Below are positions 15,570-24,006 of a DNA stretch of 41,140 nt, piece after piece. Origin of the DNA: a virus; the IMG/VR virus record IMGVR_UViG_3300020596_000054, positions 1-41,140 of that record. The stretch is one strand, 5' to 3'. Below the pieces are notes generated by a model that saw only the letters and a list, made by a program, of their open reading frames with translations, did no database searches and was not told the origin of the DNA. How positions within the stretch are numbered: position 1 is the stretch's first letter; each line of letters opens with the position of its first letter. Position numbers and translations under genes: made by a program.

Positions 15570-18107
15570 CTAATATGAAACCTCGTAGCGCATCGAGCGA
15601 ACCTCGAGCGGTGCCGGGATCTCTTGCGTGACGACGACGCGGCAGTGTTTCGAAATGCCCTCGATGTCCTCGAGCGTCACCGTGCCCGTGTAGAGCCGGT
15701 CGAGCAGCGGTCGGCTGAACTGATCGAGCGTCGGTTCGGTGCCGAGCCGATCGACGGGCTCAGGTCCGCCGCTGAAGTTGCGCAAGGGCACGTCGAACTC
15801 GGCCTCGCCATTCGCACCGATCGAAACTGCCCCGGTATTGATCAGGCTCAGCTCGACCTCGTAGACGCGACCAGGTGGCCTGAACGGTTGTTCCTGCTGC
15901 AGCTTCTCGCGCAGCGGCAACGTGCGCACGTAGGCGAGGTACGGCAGGCCGACATAGCCGGCGAGCGCCGACTTCGACAGGGTGATCTCACCGTTCGTGA
16001 CGGTGTACGGCCCCGACAGATCGCGATCGGCCATCGCCCAAACCTGCTGCCCTTCCAGGTGCGGACCAACGGTGACGACGTCGATCGGCGTCTCCGAGGA
16101 GAACGCGACCGAGCTGTCGAAAAGGCAATTCTCATCGACCTGCTCGAGGACGAGCTCGCCCGCGCGCTGCACGATCTGCCAGACCTCGCCGGCGGCGTCG
16201 ACTTCGATGTCGACCATCGCGCCGGACGTGACGTATTCCGTCATGGCGATCACGTCCTGCGACCTCAGCAGCGTTAGCGTTGCGACGCTGCCATCGCCGT
16301 TCGTCAGGTAAATCAGATTTCCTTCGTTGACGTCGGTCGACTTTTTGATCGCTAGGCTCACGACGCCCGTCAGCAGATGAGGGCCGAGCAGAGATAGAGG
16401 CTCGGCGGCGTAATTCTGCTCGACGTCGACGTAGACCATGTCGCGCAACGTCAGGCCGTCCTGCTGCAGGAAGAGCGTCGCATTCTCCGCAAACACCAGC
16501 GGCACCGATGCTTCCAAGCCGTGCCGGGTCGCCAGGATGACGTTCAACGGTTGCGTCGCGTCGAGCGTACGGTTCTCGACCCACCACTCGCCGCTTTCGG
16601 TAAAGATCTGCAGGTGTCGACCGAGGAAGATCTCGTAGATCGTTTCGACCTGCTTGCTTTCGAGCGTGTACTGGATCGCGTTGCTCGGAATGACCGGGTC
16701 GATCGTCATGTCGAAATTGAACAGGTCGCCGATCACCGAGGCCATTAAGGTTTGCGGCGCGGCGCGAAAGCCGGCGACCAGGTGCCGCGACTGGATGAGC
16801 GCGCCGGCGCGCGGCCAGCCGGTTTCGTCCGACATGATCAAGCCGTCGACCTTGATCCCGCGCTGCACCGTTGTCGTCACCGGATCGAGCGATCCGCCCA
16901 GCACGCGCGCGTCGAGCTTCGGCCAGCGTCGGCCGGCACTGCCGCCGGTGAACTGGATGCGCACCGCCACCGGCGACAGCCCCGTCAGCGTCGCCAGGAT
17001 GCCGTCACTCGCGACCCCCGGAATGGCGACCAGTGCGGCCGTCAGCTGCGCCGGCAGATCGCCGGCGGCCGTGAAGACGATCGGTGCCGTGACCTGGTCG
17101 GCCAGAAACAGCACGATCTGCTGGCCAGCCGTCAGCGCTGGAAACGCGATCGATTGGATCTCGTCCTGCTCGCCGGTGAAAGACGTCGAGGTTTCGAGCG
17201 CAGGCACGTTCGTCCATGGCGCCGGCGACGTATCCCATTCGTCGCGAGCGCCCTGGCGGGTGATGCGCGGCGTCTTCAGATCCTCGTGATACAGAAATGC
17301 CGTGTCCTGGCTTTGCGTGTTGTTGCAGCTGTCGATCTCGGCGGCGCCGAGTGCGACGGGGATCGACGCCAGATAGAGGCCGCGTTCGAAGACGTCGATG
17401 TTCCGATCCGTGAAGACGAGCTGATAGACGTCGTCGACCGACTTCGCGAACGGCACAAAGCGCGCCGGCGACAGGCGCCCGGTCTCGCTCCACATGCGCA
17501 GCCCGTCGAGTGTGATCACCCCCGCGCCGACTGCGCCATAAAGCACGACGCGGAACGATCGCGACGTCATCACAGTGCCGGGCTTGCCACCGAAACGTCG
17601 CGTGCGGCTTGACGTGCGCAGATTGCGGCGCGGCGACAGCGTTGCATCGTCGGCGCCTGGTGCCGGCCGCCAGCCGGCGCCATCCCAATACTCGACCGCC
17701 AGAACATCGTCGAACCGTAGCGACGCACCCCGGAACCCCTCGAGATCGACGAAGGCGATCGGCATCGCGACGCCCAGGTCGACTTCCGCGACGACGAACA
17801 CGTCGGCACCAACGGCCGACGTTTCGTACGCGGTCGAGATGTCCTGGTCGACCAGCGCCGAGGCCGTGCCGCCATTGTGCGCGGTGATCATCGTCGTCGT
17901 GACCTGGACCGGTTCGAGACGCCGGCGCAGGCGACGCTGGCGCATGTAACCGCCGGCCCGGCGCCGAAACCCGCCCTGCGGTCGAACCTGGACGTTCCGG
18001 CCCGTATCGAGCGCCGTGTAGTAGTGCACCAGGTCCTGGCGCTCATGCAGCCGAGGATCTAGCACGCCCTTCGTTACGGCGTTGATGAGAGACGCGCGTC
18101 GCGCCAT
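15570..18107 (-). CDS. Tail tubular protein B (nozzle, gp12-like)
   Basis: 845 aa from ATG 18107 (MARRASLINAVTKGVLDPRL). An earlier in-frame methionine would overlap the upstream gene by over 350 bp and is not used. The N-terminus is typical of podovirus nozzle proteins: an N..T.G.LDPRL..R.D...Y..AL...RNV motif, then PQGGFRRRAG. The body is beta-rich. It forms the tail tip below the gp11-like adaptor. The start lies 2 bp after the preceding stop, so the genes are coupled. Length is close to that of T7 gp12. Confidence 0.92.
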   Translation of the reverse strand: MARRASLINAVTKGVLDPRLHERQDLVHYYTALDTGRNVQVRPQGGFRRRAGGYMRQRRLRRRLEPVQVTTTMITAHNGGTASALVDQDISTAYETSAVGADVFVVAEVDLGVAMPIAFVDLEGFRGASLRFDDVLAVEYWDGAGWRPAPGADDATLSPRRNLRTSSRTRRFGGKPGTVMTSRSFRVVLYGAVGAGVITLDGLRMWSETGRLSPARFVPFAKSVDDVYQLVFTDRNIDVFERGLYLASIPVALGAAEIDSCNNTQSQDTAFLYHEDLKTPRITRQGARDEWDTSPAPWTNVPALETSTSFTGEQDEIQSIAFPALTAGQQIVLFLADQVTAPIVFTAAGDLPAQLTAALVAIPGVASDGILATLTGLSPVAVRIQFTGGSAGRRWPKLDARVLGGSLDPVTTTVQRGIKVDGLIMSDETGWPRAGALIQSRHLVAGFRAAPQTLMASVIGDLFNFDMTIDPVIPSNAIQYTLESKQVETIYEIFLGRHLQIFTESGEWWVENRTLDATQPLNVILATRHGLEASVPLVFAENATLFLQQDGLTLRDMVYVDVEQNYAAEPLSLLGPHLLTGVVSLAIKKSTDVNEGNLIYLTNGDGSVATLTLLRSQDVIAMTEYVTSGAMVDIEVDAAGEVWQIVQRAGELVLEQVDENCLFDSSVAFSSETPIDVVTVGPHLEGQQVWAMADRDLSGPYTVTNGEITLSKSALAGYVGLPYLAYVRTLPLREKLQQEQPFRPPGRVYEVELSLINTGAVSIGANGEAEFDVPLRNFSGGPEPVDRLGTEPTLDQFSRPLLDRLYTGTVTLEDIEGISKHCRVVVTQEIPAPLEVRSMRYEVSY

Positions 18108-18109
18108 GT

Positions 18110-18733
18110 TTAAAACCTCACGTCGACCAGAGGATTGACGCCGCCGGCCATCGACGGTGACGGCTCGCCGTACGCATCCAGCGCCTTCGCCTGGCCGAAG
18201 TGCCCGCCTTCGCCCATCATGCTGTCCGATCCATAAGCGGCAGTCCGCAGCGTGCTCCACATGCGCAGATCCTCGCGGATCGACAGCGCGAACTCTGCCA
18301 TCAGAGCGAGGCGCACCAGCTCGAGCAGATAGCCAGGCCAGGCCGCCGGCGGCGCTGCAATGCCGAACCGCAGCCAGACGGCGGTCGCGTTCGAGTGCAA
18401 TTCTTTCGCGGCCGTACCGTCGGGGCCGAGCGACAGCTCCCAATCGACGAAAGGCACCCGGCATTCCGATTGATCATAGGCAGCGCGCGGTGCGCCCAGG
18501 ATGTCCGACGGCATCTGGTAGGCGTAGGCCCAATGCTGCGTCGGCGCCGCCGTCAGGCGAGACAGCGCGCGGGTTCGGCGACAGCAGGTCCATGGGTAGC
18601 GCGACAGGATATCGTCGCGAATAGCTCGGTAGATTGCGAGCGGCTTTTCAGCTTTCGGATTATCGATGCTCTGCACCGGCGAAGCACCGATGCGCCGCAG
18701 CGCCAGATCGACGATCTCGATTTCGGTTGGCAT
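18110..18733 (-). CDS. Tail tubular protein A (gatekeeper adaptor, gp11-like)
   Basis: 207 aa. The N-terminal pattern EIVDLALRRIGASPVQSI, followed by ILSRYPWTCCRRTRAL and WAYAYQMPSD, is characteristic of the T7 gp11 tail-adaptor family. The protein docks beneath the portal and connects to the nozzle. The gene follows a strong intrinsic terminator at 18762-18794 by under 30 bp, so its expression needs readthrough or a promoter I cannot identify. The tail tubular B gene follows immediately. Confidence 0.9.
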   Translation of the reverse strand: MPTEIEIVDLALRRIGASPVQSIDNPKAEKPLAIYRAIRDDILSRYPWTCCRRTRALSRLTAAPTQHWAYAYQMPSDILGAPRAAYDQSECRVPFVDWELSLGPDGTAAKELHSNATAVWLRFGIAAPPAAWPGYLLELVRLALMAEFALSIREDLRMWSTLRTAAYGSDSMMGEGGHFGQAKALDAYGEPSPSMAGGVNPLVDVRF

Positions 18734-18754
18734 GCTGGCCGGTCTTTCCCGTTA

Positions 18755-18794
18755 GAAAAAACAGCGGCGGTTCCGGGCAAGAGAACCGCCGCTG
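18755..18794 (-). terminator. Intrinsic terminator after the putative decoration gene
   Basis: A perfect 12-bp stem (CAGCGGCGGTTC at 18762-18773 pairing with 18783-18794) with a 9-nt loop. On the minus strand it is followed by TGTTTTTTCT. It lies just before the tail tubular A start at 18733. Confidence 0.9.
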
Positions 18795-18839
18795 CAGGGA
18801 CTGAGAACGTCGCCGGGGTGACAGCTGGTCCTCAGGATC

Positions 18840-19124
18840 TCAGCCGGCGGTTGCGGTCTGCAGCGCGATCGTCACGCCGGACGCGCTGCTGGCGGTAACC
18901 ACGTAGGACTTACGAACGGGCGTGCCGCCGACCGCCATGACGGCGTCGATGATGGTACCCTTCGGCAACCGCAGGTAAGCCGCATCGAAGTAGGCGGCCG
19001 TTTCGACGGTGGCCGCCGCGTCGGCCGTAATGAGATGCGCGCGGTGCGCGACCTTGTCCTCGCCGCCGCCGGTGTAGACGCAGCCAGGGTTGCTCACCGA
19101 AAGATTTTTCGCGTCGTATGCCAT
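18840..19124 (-). CDS. Putative capsid decoration or minor head protein
   Basis: 94 aa (MAYDAKNLSVSNPGCVYTGGG...), predicted beta-rich and uncharged. It lies directly after the major capsid gene as a single-gene unit between two intrinsic terminators, a position where small abundant capsid-associated proteins are common. I do not recognise a named family. The segment RLPKGTIIDAVMAVGGTP suggests a small beta barrel. Confidence 0.6.
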   Translation of the reverse strand: MAYDAKNLSVSNPGCVYTGGGEDKVAHRAHLITADAAATVETAAYFDAAYLRLPKGTIIDAVMAVGGTPVRKSYVVTASSASGVTIALQTATAG

Positions 19125-19147
19125 TGCTCAGTCTCCGGATGGTGAAA

Positions 19148-19187
19148 CGGGAAAACAGAAAAGGCGCGAGGCCGAAACCCCGCGCCA
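19148..19187 (-). terminator. Intrinsic terminator after the major capsid gene
   Basis: GGCGCG at 19163-19168 pairs with CGCGCC at 19181-19186, with extra inner GG/CC pairing. It is followed on the minus strand by TTTTCTGTTTT and begins 8 bp after the capsid stop codon. Confidence 0.82.
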
Positions 19188-19193
19188 GCTCGA

Positions 19194-20057
19194 TTAGGTG
19201 AACGTCGGCAGCGTGTCGGTCTTGTAACGGCACTCTTGGATGCCGATCGTCTGGATCAGCGTGGCGCCGCCTGACAGCGTCGACTGGTACCACCAGCGCT
19301 TGCGCTTCACCTCGCGTTCGAACTCAGACTTGAGCGGCTGGCCGGTGTAGCCGGTGCCGAGCGCCGAGCGGTGCCACATGTAGAACGTCCCGTTCGTCGA
19401 CGAGATCTTCTGCAGATGCACCGGCAGTTCGAAGAAGTGGATGTTCTGCCAGCTGCGCCGACGTAGGCCGTTCGCGAACGGCAGGTCGCCGCCGACCCAT
19501 TGCGAATTGGCGAACACCTCGTAGCTCATCATTGTGTCGAACACGACCGGTGGCAGGCCGCAAAAGCTCATGCCGTCCTCAACCGGGACATCGCGGCCGA
19601 ACAAGGCACGACGCGCGGCCAGCGCCTCGCCGGGGCCGAACGCATTGGCGAACGCCCCCGTGACCTGCGAGATCCCGTTGAAGTCCGTCGCCTGCATTTT
19701 TGCATACAGGATCTCGTCATGCTTGCGGCCAAGCGCCATGGCGGCCGTCGCGGTGACGGTGTCGACCTCGTTCGGCGCCATTCGATCGAGATCGTAATCG
19801 TAGATGTAGTCGGCGGCGTCCCACTCTTCCGCGTCCAGCAGGATCTCGCCGCGCGTTGCGTTCATCGGCTTGACTTCGTCGCCGCGCGTGTAGCTCTGCG
19901 CGACGCCCTTGCCGGCAATCGGGAAGTGGAATTTTTTGCCTTCGACCTTCGTCGGGCCGACCGACATGCCCTTCGTCAGATAACCTTTCTGCTGGTAGAC
20001 GTGGATGACCTTGCTGTCCCACTGCTCTTGGAACCACGCTGATGCTTCGAGCGACAT
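19194..20057 (-). CDS. Major capsid protein
   Basis: 287 aa. It begins MSLEASAWFQEQWDSKVIHV and contains QQKGYLTKGMSVGPTKVEGKK, FHFPIAGKGVAQSYTRGDEV and a WDAADYIYDYDLDRMAP segment, the pattern of the HK97-fold capsid proteins of BPP-1-like podoviruses. Good RBS (GGAGG) 6 bp before ATG 20057. It follows the scaffold gene after a 137-bp gap holding the boundary element and a terminator, and is followed at once by another terminator, so the capsid gene is its own transcription unit in part. Confidence 0.9.
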   Translation of the reverse strand: MSLEASAWFQEQWDSKVIHVYQQKGYLTKGMSVGPTKVEGKKFHFPIAGKGVAQSYTRGDEVKPMNATRGEILLDAEEWDAADYIYDYDLDRMAPNEVDTVTATAAMALGRKHDEILYAKMQATDFNGISQVTGAFANAFGPGEALAARRALFGRDVPVEDGMSFCGLPPVVFDTMMSYEVFANSQWVGGDLPFANGLRRRSWQNIHFFELPVHLQKISSTNGTFYMWHRSALGTGYTGQPLKSEFEREVKRKRWWYQSTLSGGATLIQTIGIQECRYKTDTLPTFT

Positions 20058-20069
20058 TCTAGCCTCCGG

Positions 20070-20109
20070 TGAAAAATCAAAAGCCCCGCCGCTCTGAGCG
20101 ACGGGGCTT
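20070..20109 (-). terminator. Intrinsic terminator immediately upstream of the capsid start
   Basis: On the minus strand AAGCCCCGTCGC...GCGGCGGGGCTT forms a stem of about 12 bp with one mismatch (20081-20109) and a 3-nt loop, followed by TTGATTTTT. It ends only about 13 bp before the capsid ATG at 20057, leaving no room for a promoter between them. Confidence 0.88.
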
Positions 20110-20157
20110 GACGGAGGCCAGGCCGGGGCACCGCGCGATCAGATCGGATCGGGGAAC

Positions 20158-20192
20158 CATAGGCCAGGTGCAGGCCGATAGACTTTTCAGCG
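20158..20192 (-). promoter_or_regulatory. Module-boundary element, copy B
   Basis: Minus strand: GCTGAAAAGTCTATCGGCC, then CCTAT 12 bases after ATCG. It starts a few bases after the scaffold stop at 20195 and lies upstream of the terminator before the capsid gene. Confidence 0.6.
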
Positions 20193-20194
20193 TC

Positions 20195-21100
20195 TCAGCT
20201 GCGCTTGCGCGGGCCGAGCGTGCGCATTTTGGCGTCGATCCCTTGCCGGTACGACATGTCGAACTTCGGCGACTGGCTGTCGTACCGTTCGTCTTTCATG
20301 TCCTGATCCCACTGATCCCAGCTGTAAGCGCCACCAGCACCCTGGCCGCCGCCTTGCACGCCGGTCACCCCGAAATGCTTGAACACCTTCTCGAGCGCGA
20401 TCACGCCCTGCGGCAAGTCGCCGACGGCCTGCAGCAGGTTCGCCTCCGACTTCGTCAGCACCTGGCGCGTCACCAGGCCGTTGAGATTGCCGAGCACGTC
20501 ATTCGCGCGCCGAGCCGCCTGCGCCTTGCGGGTGGCGGGATCTCCACCCTTGGGCGCCAGCGCTTCGATATACTGCTGCGGGTCGATCCCCTCATCGAGC
20601 AGACCTTTTTCCAGCATGCCCTCATAGAGGCCGGTGAACATGTTCTGGAACTGATCGTTCGTCAGGCCGGCCGCGTGCGCGACGCTTTTCACGATCGGCA
20701 GCACCGGATCGTCCTTCATGTCGCCAAACCGAGCCGTCTGCTTTTCGCTCAGCGTCAACGTATACTCTTCCGCCTTCGCCGGCGCCTTCGGCCGACCTGC
20801 GATTTCGCCGGCGAGCTTGTCGATGGTCTCGCGATCGTTCGCCCCTTTGAACCGTTCGTCGAGCCCTTCCGGCACATAGGGCGTGCCAGCACCGGCGGTG
20901 CCGGTGGCGGCGCTGGCGGCGCCGCCCTCGCCACCTGCGCCACCGCCATCGCCGGCACCTGCCTCGCCGGCCAGCGCTGCCATGCGGCCCTTGCCGCCGC
21001 CCGCATCGCCGGCGCCGCCAGCGCCGCCACCGGCACCACCCGCGCCATCGTCAAGGTTGAACACAACGCCCAGCAGATCCCACAGTCGATTTTTAAACAT
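20195..21100 (-). CDS. Capsid scaffolding protein
   Basis: 301 aa. The first 75 residues are an extreme Gly/Ala-rich low-complexity tract. The rest is acidic and helical (FGDMKDDPVLPIVKSVAHAAGL, QNMFTGLYEGMLEKGLLDE) and ends in a charged tail (MRTLGPRKRS). This composition and its position between portal and capsid genes identify it as scaffold. Such proteins direct procapsid assembly and then leave. The G/A-rich N-terminus is unusual. Confidence 0.82.
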   Translation of the reverse strand: MFKNRLWDLLGVVFNLDDGAGGAGGGAGGAGDAGGGKGRMAALAGEAGAGDGGGAGGEGGAASAATGTAGAGTPYVPEGLDERFKGANDRETIDKLAGEIAGRPKAPAKAEEYTLTLSEKQTARFGDMKDDPVLPIVKSVAHAAGLTNDQFQNMFTGLYEGMLEKGLLDEGIDPQQYIEALAPKGGDPATRKAQAARRANDVLGNLNGLVTRQVLTKSEANLLQAVGDLPQGVIALEKVFKHFGVTGVQGGGQGAGGAYSWDQWDQDMKDERYDSQSPKFDMSYRQGIDAKMRTLGPRKRS

Positions 21101-21103
21101 GGC

Positions 21104-21505
21104 TCACCCCTTCGTTCGTTTCGAGCCTTTCGACCTGGCGGCCGACTGCAGCGGCGCATCGGCCGCCGGCTCGGTTTCGACAGGCGTTGATCCGCCTGCC
21201 AGTGCCTGCAAAATCATCGTGACAACGCCATTCTGCCCCTGCCGCTGCGCGGCATAGAGGGCGACTTGCTCCGCGCTCGAGCTGCCGATCGGCAGCGGAA
21301 CGAGAGGACGCAACAACGTCTTACGCAACAAAAGCTCGAGACAAGCCTTGCCGGCCGGCGTGCGGAACGGCGCAGCCAACGTGTCGGCCTCATCCGCGAT
21401 CTCGCGGCTTTGCCTGTCCATGTCCTCGCGCATGCCTGCGCCGGGATTATCGAGCATCGGCCAGGTGCCGTCGGACAGTTGGCTGATTACCTCTGCGATG
21501 TTCAC
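21104..21505 (-). CDS. Bbp19-like small head protein
   Basis: 133 aa. The central region FRTPAGKACLELLLRKTLL, then VALYAAQRQGQNGVVTMILQAL, matches the layout of the Bbp19 family of BPP-1-like podoviruses (F..TP.G...L..L, then a GQ...V...I segment). It lies between portal and scaffold and overlaps the portal gene by ATGA (21502-21505). Biochemical role unknown; basic C-terminus (RSKGSKRTKG). Confidence 0.65.
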   Translation of the reverse strand: MNIAEVISQLSDGTWPMLDNPGAGMREDMDRQSREIADEADTLAAPFRTPAGKACLELLLRKTLLRPLVPLPIGSSSAEQVALYAAQRQGQNGVVTMILQALAGGSTPVETEPAADAPLQSAARSKGSKRTKG

Positions 21506-23091
21506 TGCATGCTCCCGTTAACGTAGTCGTTCGTCTGCTCAGTCGCCGTCGGCGGCGCCTGCTGTTGCTGCTGCTGCGATGCGATGATCTGCGCGATCAT
21601 GCCCTTGAGTTCTTTCACCTCGCGCGGGTCGCGGATGAACTTTTCGTCGACGCCGAGCCAGCGCCCGCACTGCGGCCAAAGCTCTTCCACCTTCGCGACC
21701 AGCAGCGCCGCTTGCGGCCCCATCACGCCGGTGATCATCGAGATCCAGTTGACGGCCCGTTCGACCTTGTCGACCTTCTGCGCCGCCGCCGCCGGCGCCG
21801 TGACTTCGATCTGCGCCAGCAGCTGGTCGATCGCGAGCTTCGTCGGCAGCACCCCGCGCGCCTCGAGGATGTCGATCGCGCGCGCCACCACCGGCGTGAC
21901 GAGCTCGTTCGACAGCCGCACGCCGACGCCGCCCTTGGTCCTGGCATAGCGGCGCATGCGGCCCATGATTTCAGTCGGCGAGCGCACGCGGTCGGCGAGA
22001 TCCGGCAGCTCGTCGTTCAGTAGGACCTTGTTGATCTGGTCCCGTTCGTCGCCGATCACGATCGACGAAACGTCGAAATCCTGCGGCACCGGCAGCCGCT
22101 GAATAGTCGGGCCGAGCGGCCCGCCGTTGCTGCCCACCGTCCACAATCGCGACGGTTCGAAAACGGCCGTGTCGGGATTGAACACCCCGTCATTGCGCCG
22201 CGTCCACAAACCCATCACGGCGAACGCTGCCGCGATCAGCGCGAGCTCGCGCGCCTTGTTCGCGGTTTTCACAAAGGGCAAGCCGAGGTGCGCCAGGCCA
22301 CGGCCGAACGTCTCGCCGGGCACCTTGAAGAACCTCGGTATGATCCAGGGCGAGACCTGGCGCAGATCCTCTTGCCAGATCGCATTGGCCGGTTCGTCCT
22401 TACAGCACCAGACCGCCAGCCGAAACCGATCTTCGTTCGGATCAAAATAGGTGTACTGCACGACTTCCGTCAGCGCGCGCTTATCCTCTTTGATCGCGCG
22501 CGCCAGCCGCTCCGAAATTGTCGCCTTCGGCCAAACCGTCTTGAGATCCTGCAGCCGATATTTTTTCTTCCACCAGACGCGCCAGACCTCGCCCCACGGG
22601 CCGTCTTCGATCGCGATTTCAGTCACAGGAACCGCCCGCCCGCGAACCGGCGTGCGACTGTTGCCGGCTTCCATGTTGAGGGCGCCGGTGCCGGCGAACA
22701 GGTCCAGGAACATCTCATGCGCGGTGACGTGCACCGGCTTGAGAACGCCGTGCACCACTTCAGTGATCAGCTCGAGCTGTTCGTTGAGCTGCTTGCGCTG
22801 ATCGCGAGGCACCAGCGGCCCGGCCTGGATCTTGAAGAATTCCTCGAGCGGCGGCATCCAATCCGCCTGCATCGTGCCAGCGAAGTTGAACGCGGCCGTC
22901 AGGCCGGTGCCATCGAACAGCTGGTTTGTCCGCGATTGCCCTGGCGAGCCCCTGCCGCGTTCCGGTGATTGTTCGACCGTGCTCTGACGAAACGGCATGT
23001 AGTATTTATAAATCTCGTCCAGTTCGCGGTGATAGTGCAGCGCCTTTTCGAAGGCCGAAGCACAATCGGCGCGCATCTCTGCAACGTCCAT
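21502..23091 (-). CDS. Portal (head-tail connector) protein
   Basis: 529 aa, close to T7 gp8. N-terminal features YHRELDEIYKYYMPFRQ and QLFDGTGLTAAFNFAGTMQADWMPP, with a central GRGLAHLGLPFVKTANKA and TRTKGGVG-type motif (ARTKGGVGVRLSNELV), match T7-like connectors. The C-terminus has a poly-Q run and flexible tail. It forms the dodecameric ring through which DNA is packaged and ejected. It starts 2 bp after the preceding small gene. Confidence 0.93.
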   Translation of the reverse strand: MDVAEMRADCASAFEKALHYHRELDEIYKYYMPFRQSTVEQSPERGRGSPGQSRTNQLFDGTGLTAAFNFAGTMQADWMPPLEEFFKIQAGPLVPRDQRKQLNEQLELITEVVHGVLKPVHVTAHEMFLDLFAGTGALNMEAGNSRTPVRGRAVPVTEIAIEDGPWGEVWRVWWKKKYRLQDLKTVWPKATISERLARAIKEDKRALTEVVQYTYFDPNEDRFRLAVWCCKDEPANAIWQEDLRQVSPWIIPRFFKVPGETFGRGLAHLGLPFVKTANKARELALIAAAFAVMGLWTRRNDGVFNPDTAVFEPSRLWTVGSNGGPLGPTIQRLPVPQDFDVSSIVIGDERDQINKVLLNDELPDLADRVRSPTEIMGRMRRYARTKGGVGVRLSNELVTPVVARAIDILEARGVLPTKLAIDQLLAQIEVTAPAAAAQKVDKVERAVNWISMITGVMGPQAALLVAKVEELWPQCGRWLGVDEKFIRDPREVKELKGMIAQIIASQQQQQQAPPTATEQTNDYVNGSMQ

Positions 23092-23092
23092 G

Positions 23093-23299
23093 TCAGCTGC
23101 CCCCCAACGTCGACCCTAGATTTTCGTCGACGAACGACAGCATGCCGCGCCGAGCACCCCGACGGATCTTCCGTTGCGCCCCTTCAAAAATTTCGAGACG
23201 GTTGCGTTCATCCCTGATCGCTGCCGCTTGTTCGGCCTGCGCTGCCTCCAAGGCGCTGTTGCCGCTTTTGCCGAAAATTCCCTTCACTGCATCGCTCAT
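23093..23299 (-). CDS. Small helical protein upstream of portal
   Basis: 68 aa from ATG 23299 (MSDAVKGIFGKSGNSALEAA), overlapping the previous gene by ATGA. It is one long charged helix (QAEQAAAIRDERNRLEIFEG) with a basic patch. Small helical proteins at this position occur in related podoviruses. Function unknown; a structural or assembly role is inferred from position. Confidence 0.7.
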   Translation of the reverse strand: MSDAVKGIFGKSGNSALEAAQAEQAAAIRDERNRLEIFEGAQRKIRRGARRGMLSFVDENLGSTLGGS

Positions 23300-23706
23300 G
23301 TCAGCCGCTCCCAAATCTGCAAACCGCCTTCGACCTGTCCGGTCGCGCTGAACCCGAGAGCGACCGCCAGGCGCTCGCCTGGCACGTTGCCGGGCATGAC
23401 GCGGGAGATGACGCCGGCCGGATGCGTCGAGGCCTGCGCCTCGAGCATCCGGCGAACGCCAAGAACGACGCCGGCGAGGGCTGGCCCTACGCCTGGCCTT
23501 GATAGAAACCAGGCCTCCGCCGGTCGACCGTCATCCCACGCGAACAATCCCCCGATTGCGATCGGCCCCGCCGAGGTGCGAAACACCCACGGCTGGCCGC
23601 CCACCACCTGGACGAGCAGCGAACGATAGACCGCGCGCGGCACGGTAGACTTTCGCGCGGTCAGCACGTCCGCCAGGTCGGCCAGGGTGGCAGGCTCGAG
23701 CGGCAT
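23296..23706 (-). CDS. GNAT-like internal virion protein (gp13-like)
   Basis: 136 aa with the outline of a GNAT acetyltransferase fold: GPIAIGGLFAWDDGRPAEAWF as beta strands, a helix at GPALAGVVLGVRRMLEAQAS, and ERLAVALGFSATGQVEGGL at the C-terminus. Many T7-like phages have such a GNAT-like protein among the head genes (T7 gp13 slot). The acetyl-CoA pyrophosphate loop (Q/RxxGxG/A) is not clear, so it may be structural. It starts 4 bp after the previous stop. Confidence 0.65.
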   Translation of the reverse strand: MPLEPATLADLADVLTARKSTVPRAVYRSLLVQVVGGQPWVFRTSAGPIAIGGLFAWDDGRPAEAWFLSRPGVGPALAGVVLGVRRMLEAQASTHPAGVISRVMPGNVPGERLAVALGFSATGQVEGGLQIWERLT

Positions 23707-23709
23707 GGT

Positions 23710-23961
23710 TCAGGCCGCTGCCGTGGCGGGCACGGCCTGCAGCGTAGGCCACATGTCGATCAGGAATTCGGCGCCGATCTCAGAGAACTGATTGTAAGCG
23801 GCGGGGTTCGAGATCGACAGCGTGATCTCACCCGACGGGGTATACTGCGACCAGCTATAGTTTTCGCTTTTCGGATCGGACGAATAGACCGGCTGCAGCT
23901 TCACCTGGCGCCACGATCCGAAGTCGGTGACGCTGATCAGCTTGAACTTTGCGGTGACCAT
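23710..23961 (-). CDS. Conserved-type small phage protein, beta-rich
   Basis: 83 aa from ATG 23961, preceded by AAAGGAAA. MVTAKFKLISVTDFGS, VKLQPVYSSDPKSENYSW and TPSGEITLSISNPAAYNQF suggest a small beta-barrel. Proteins of this type are common in phages but I know of no proven function. It sits between a putative anti-defence gene and the GNAT-like gene in the packaging-head operon. Confidence 0.72.
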   Translation of the reverse strand: MVTAKFKLISVTDFGSWRQVKLQPVYSSDPKSENYSWSQYTPSGEITLSISNPAAYNQFSEIGAEFLIDMWPTLQAVPATAAA

Positions 23962-24006
23962 TTTCGATTTCCTTTTAGGTTGGAAACGCAGCACGCGATC
24001 AGTTGT

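Noticed and set aside
20883-21257. Proline/alanine-rich plus-strand ORFs opposite the scaffold gene
   Set aside because: They are antisense shadows of the Gly/Ala-rich scaffold N-terminus in high-GC DNA, with no ribosome site.
23640-23660. A GGTAGACTTTCGC sequence resembling the boundary element
   Set aside because: It lies inside the GNAT-like coding sequence, lacks the ATCG and downstream CCTA parts and is probably chance.
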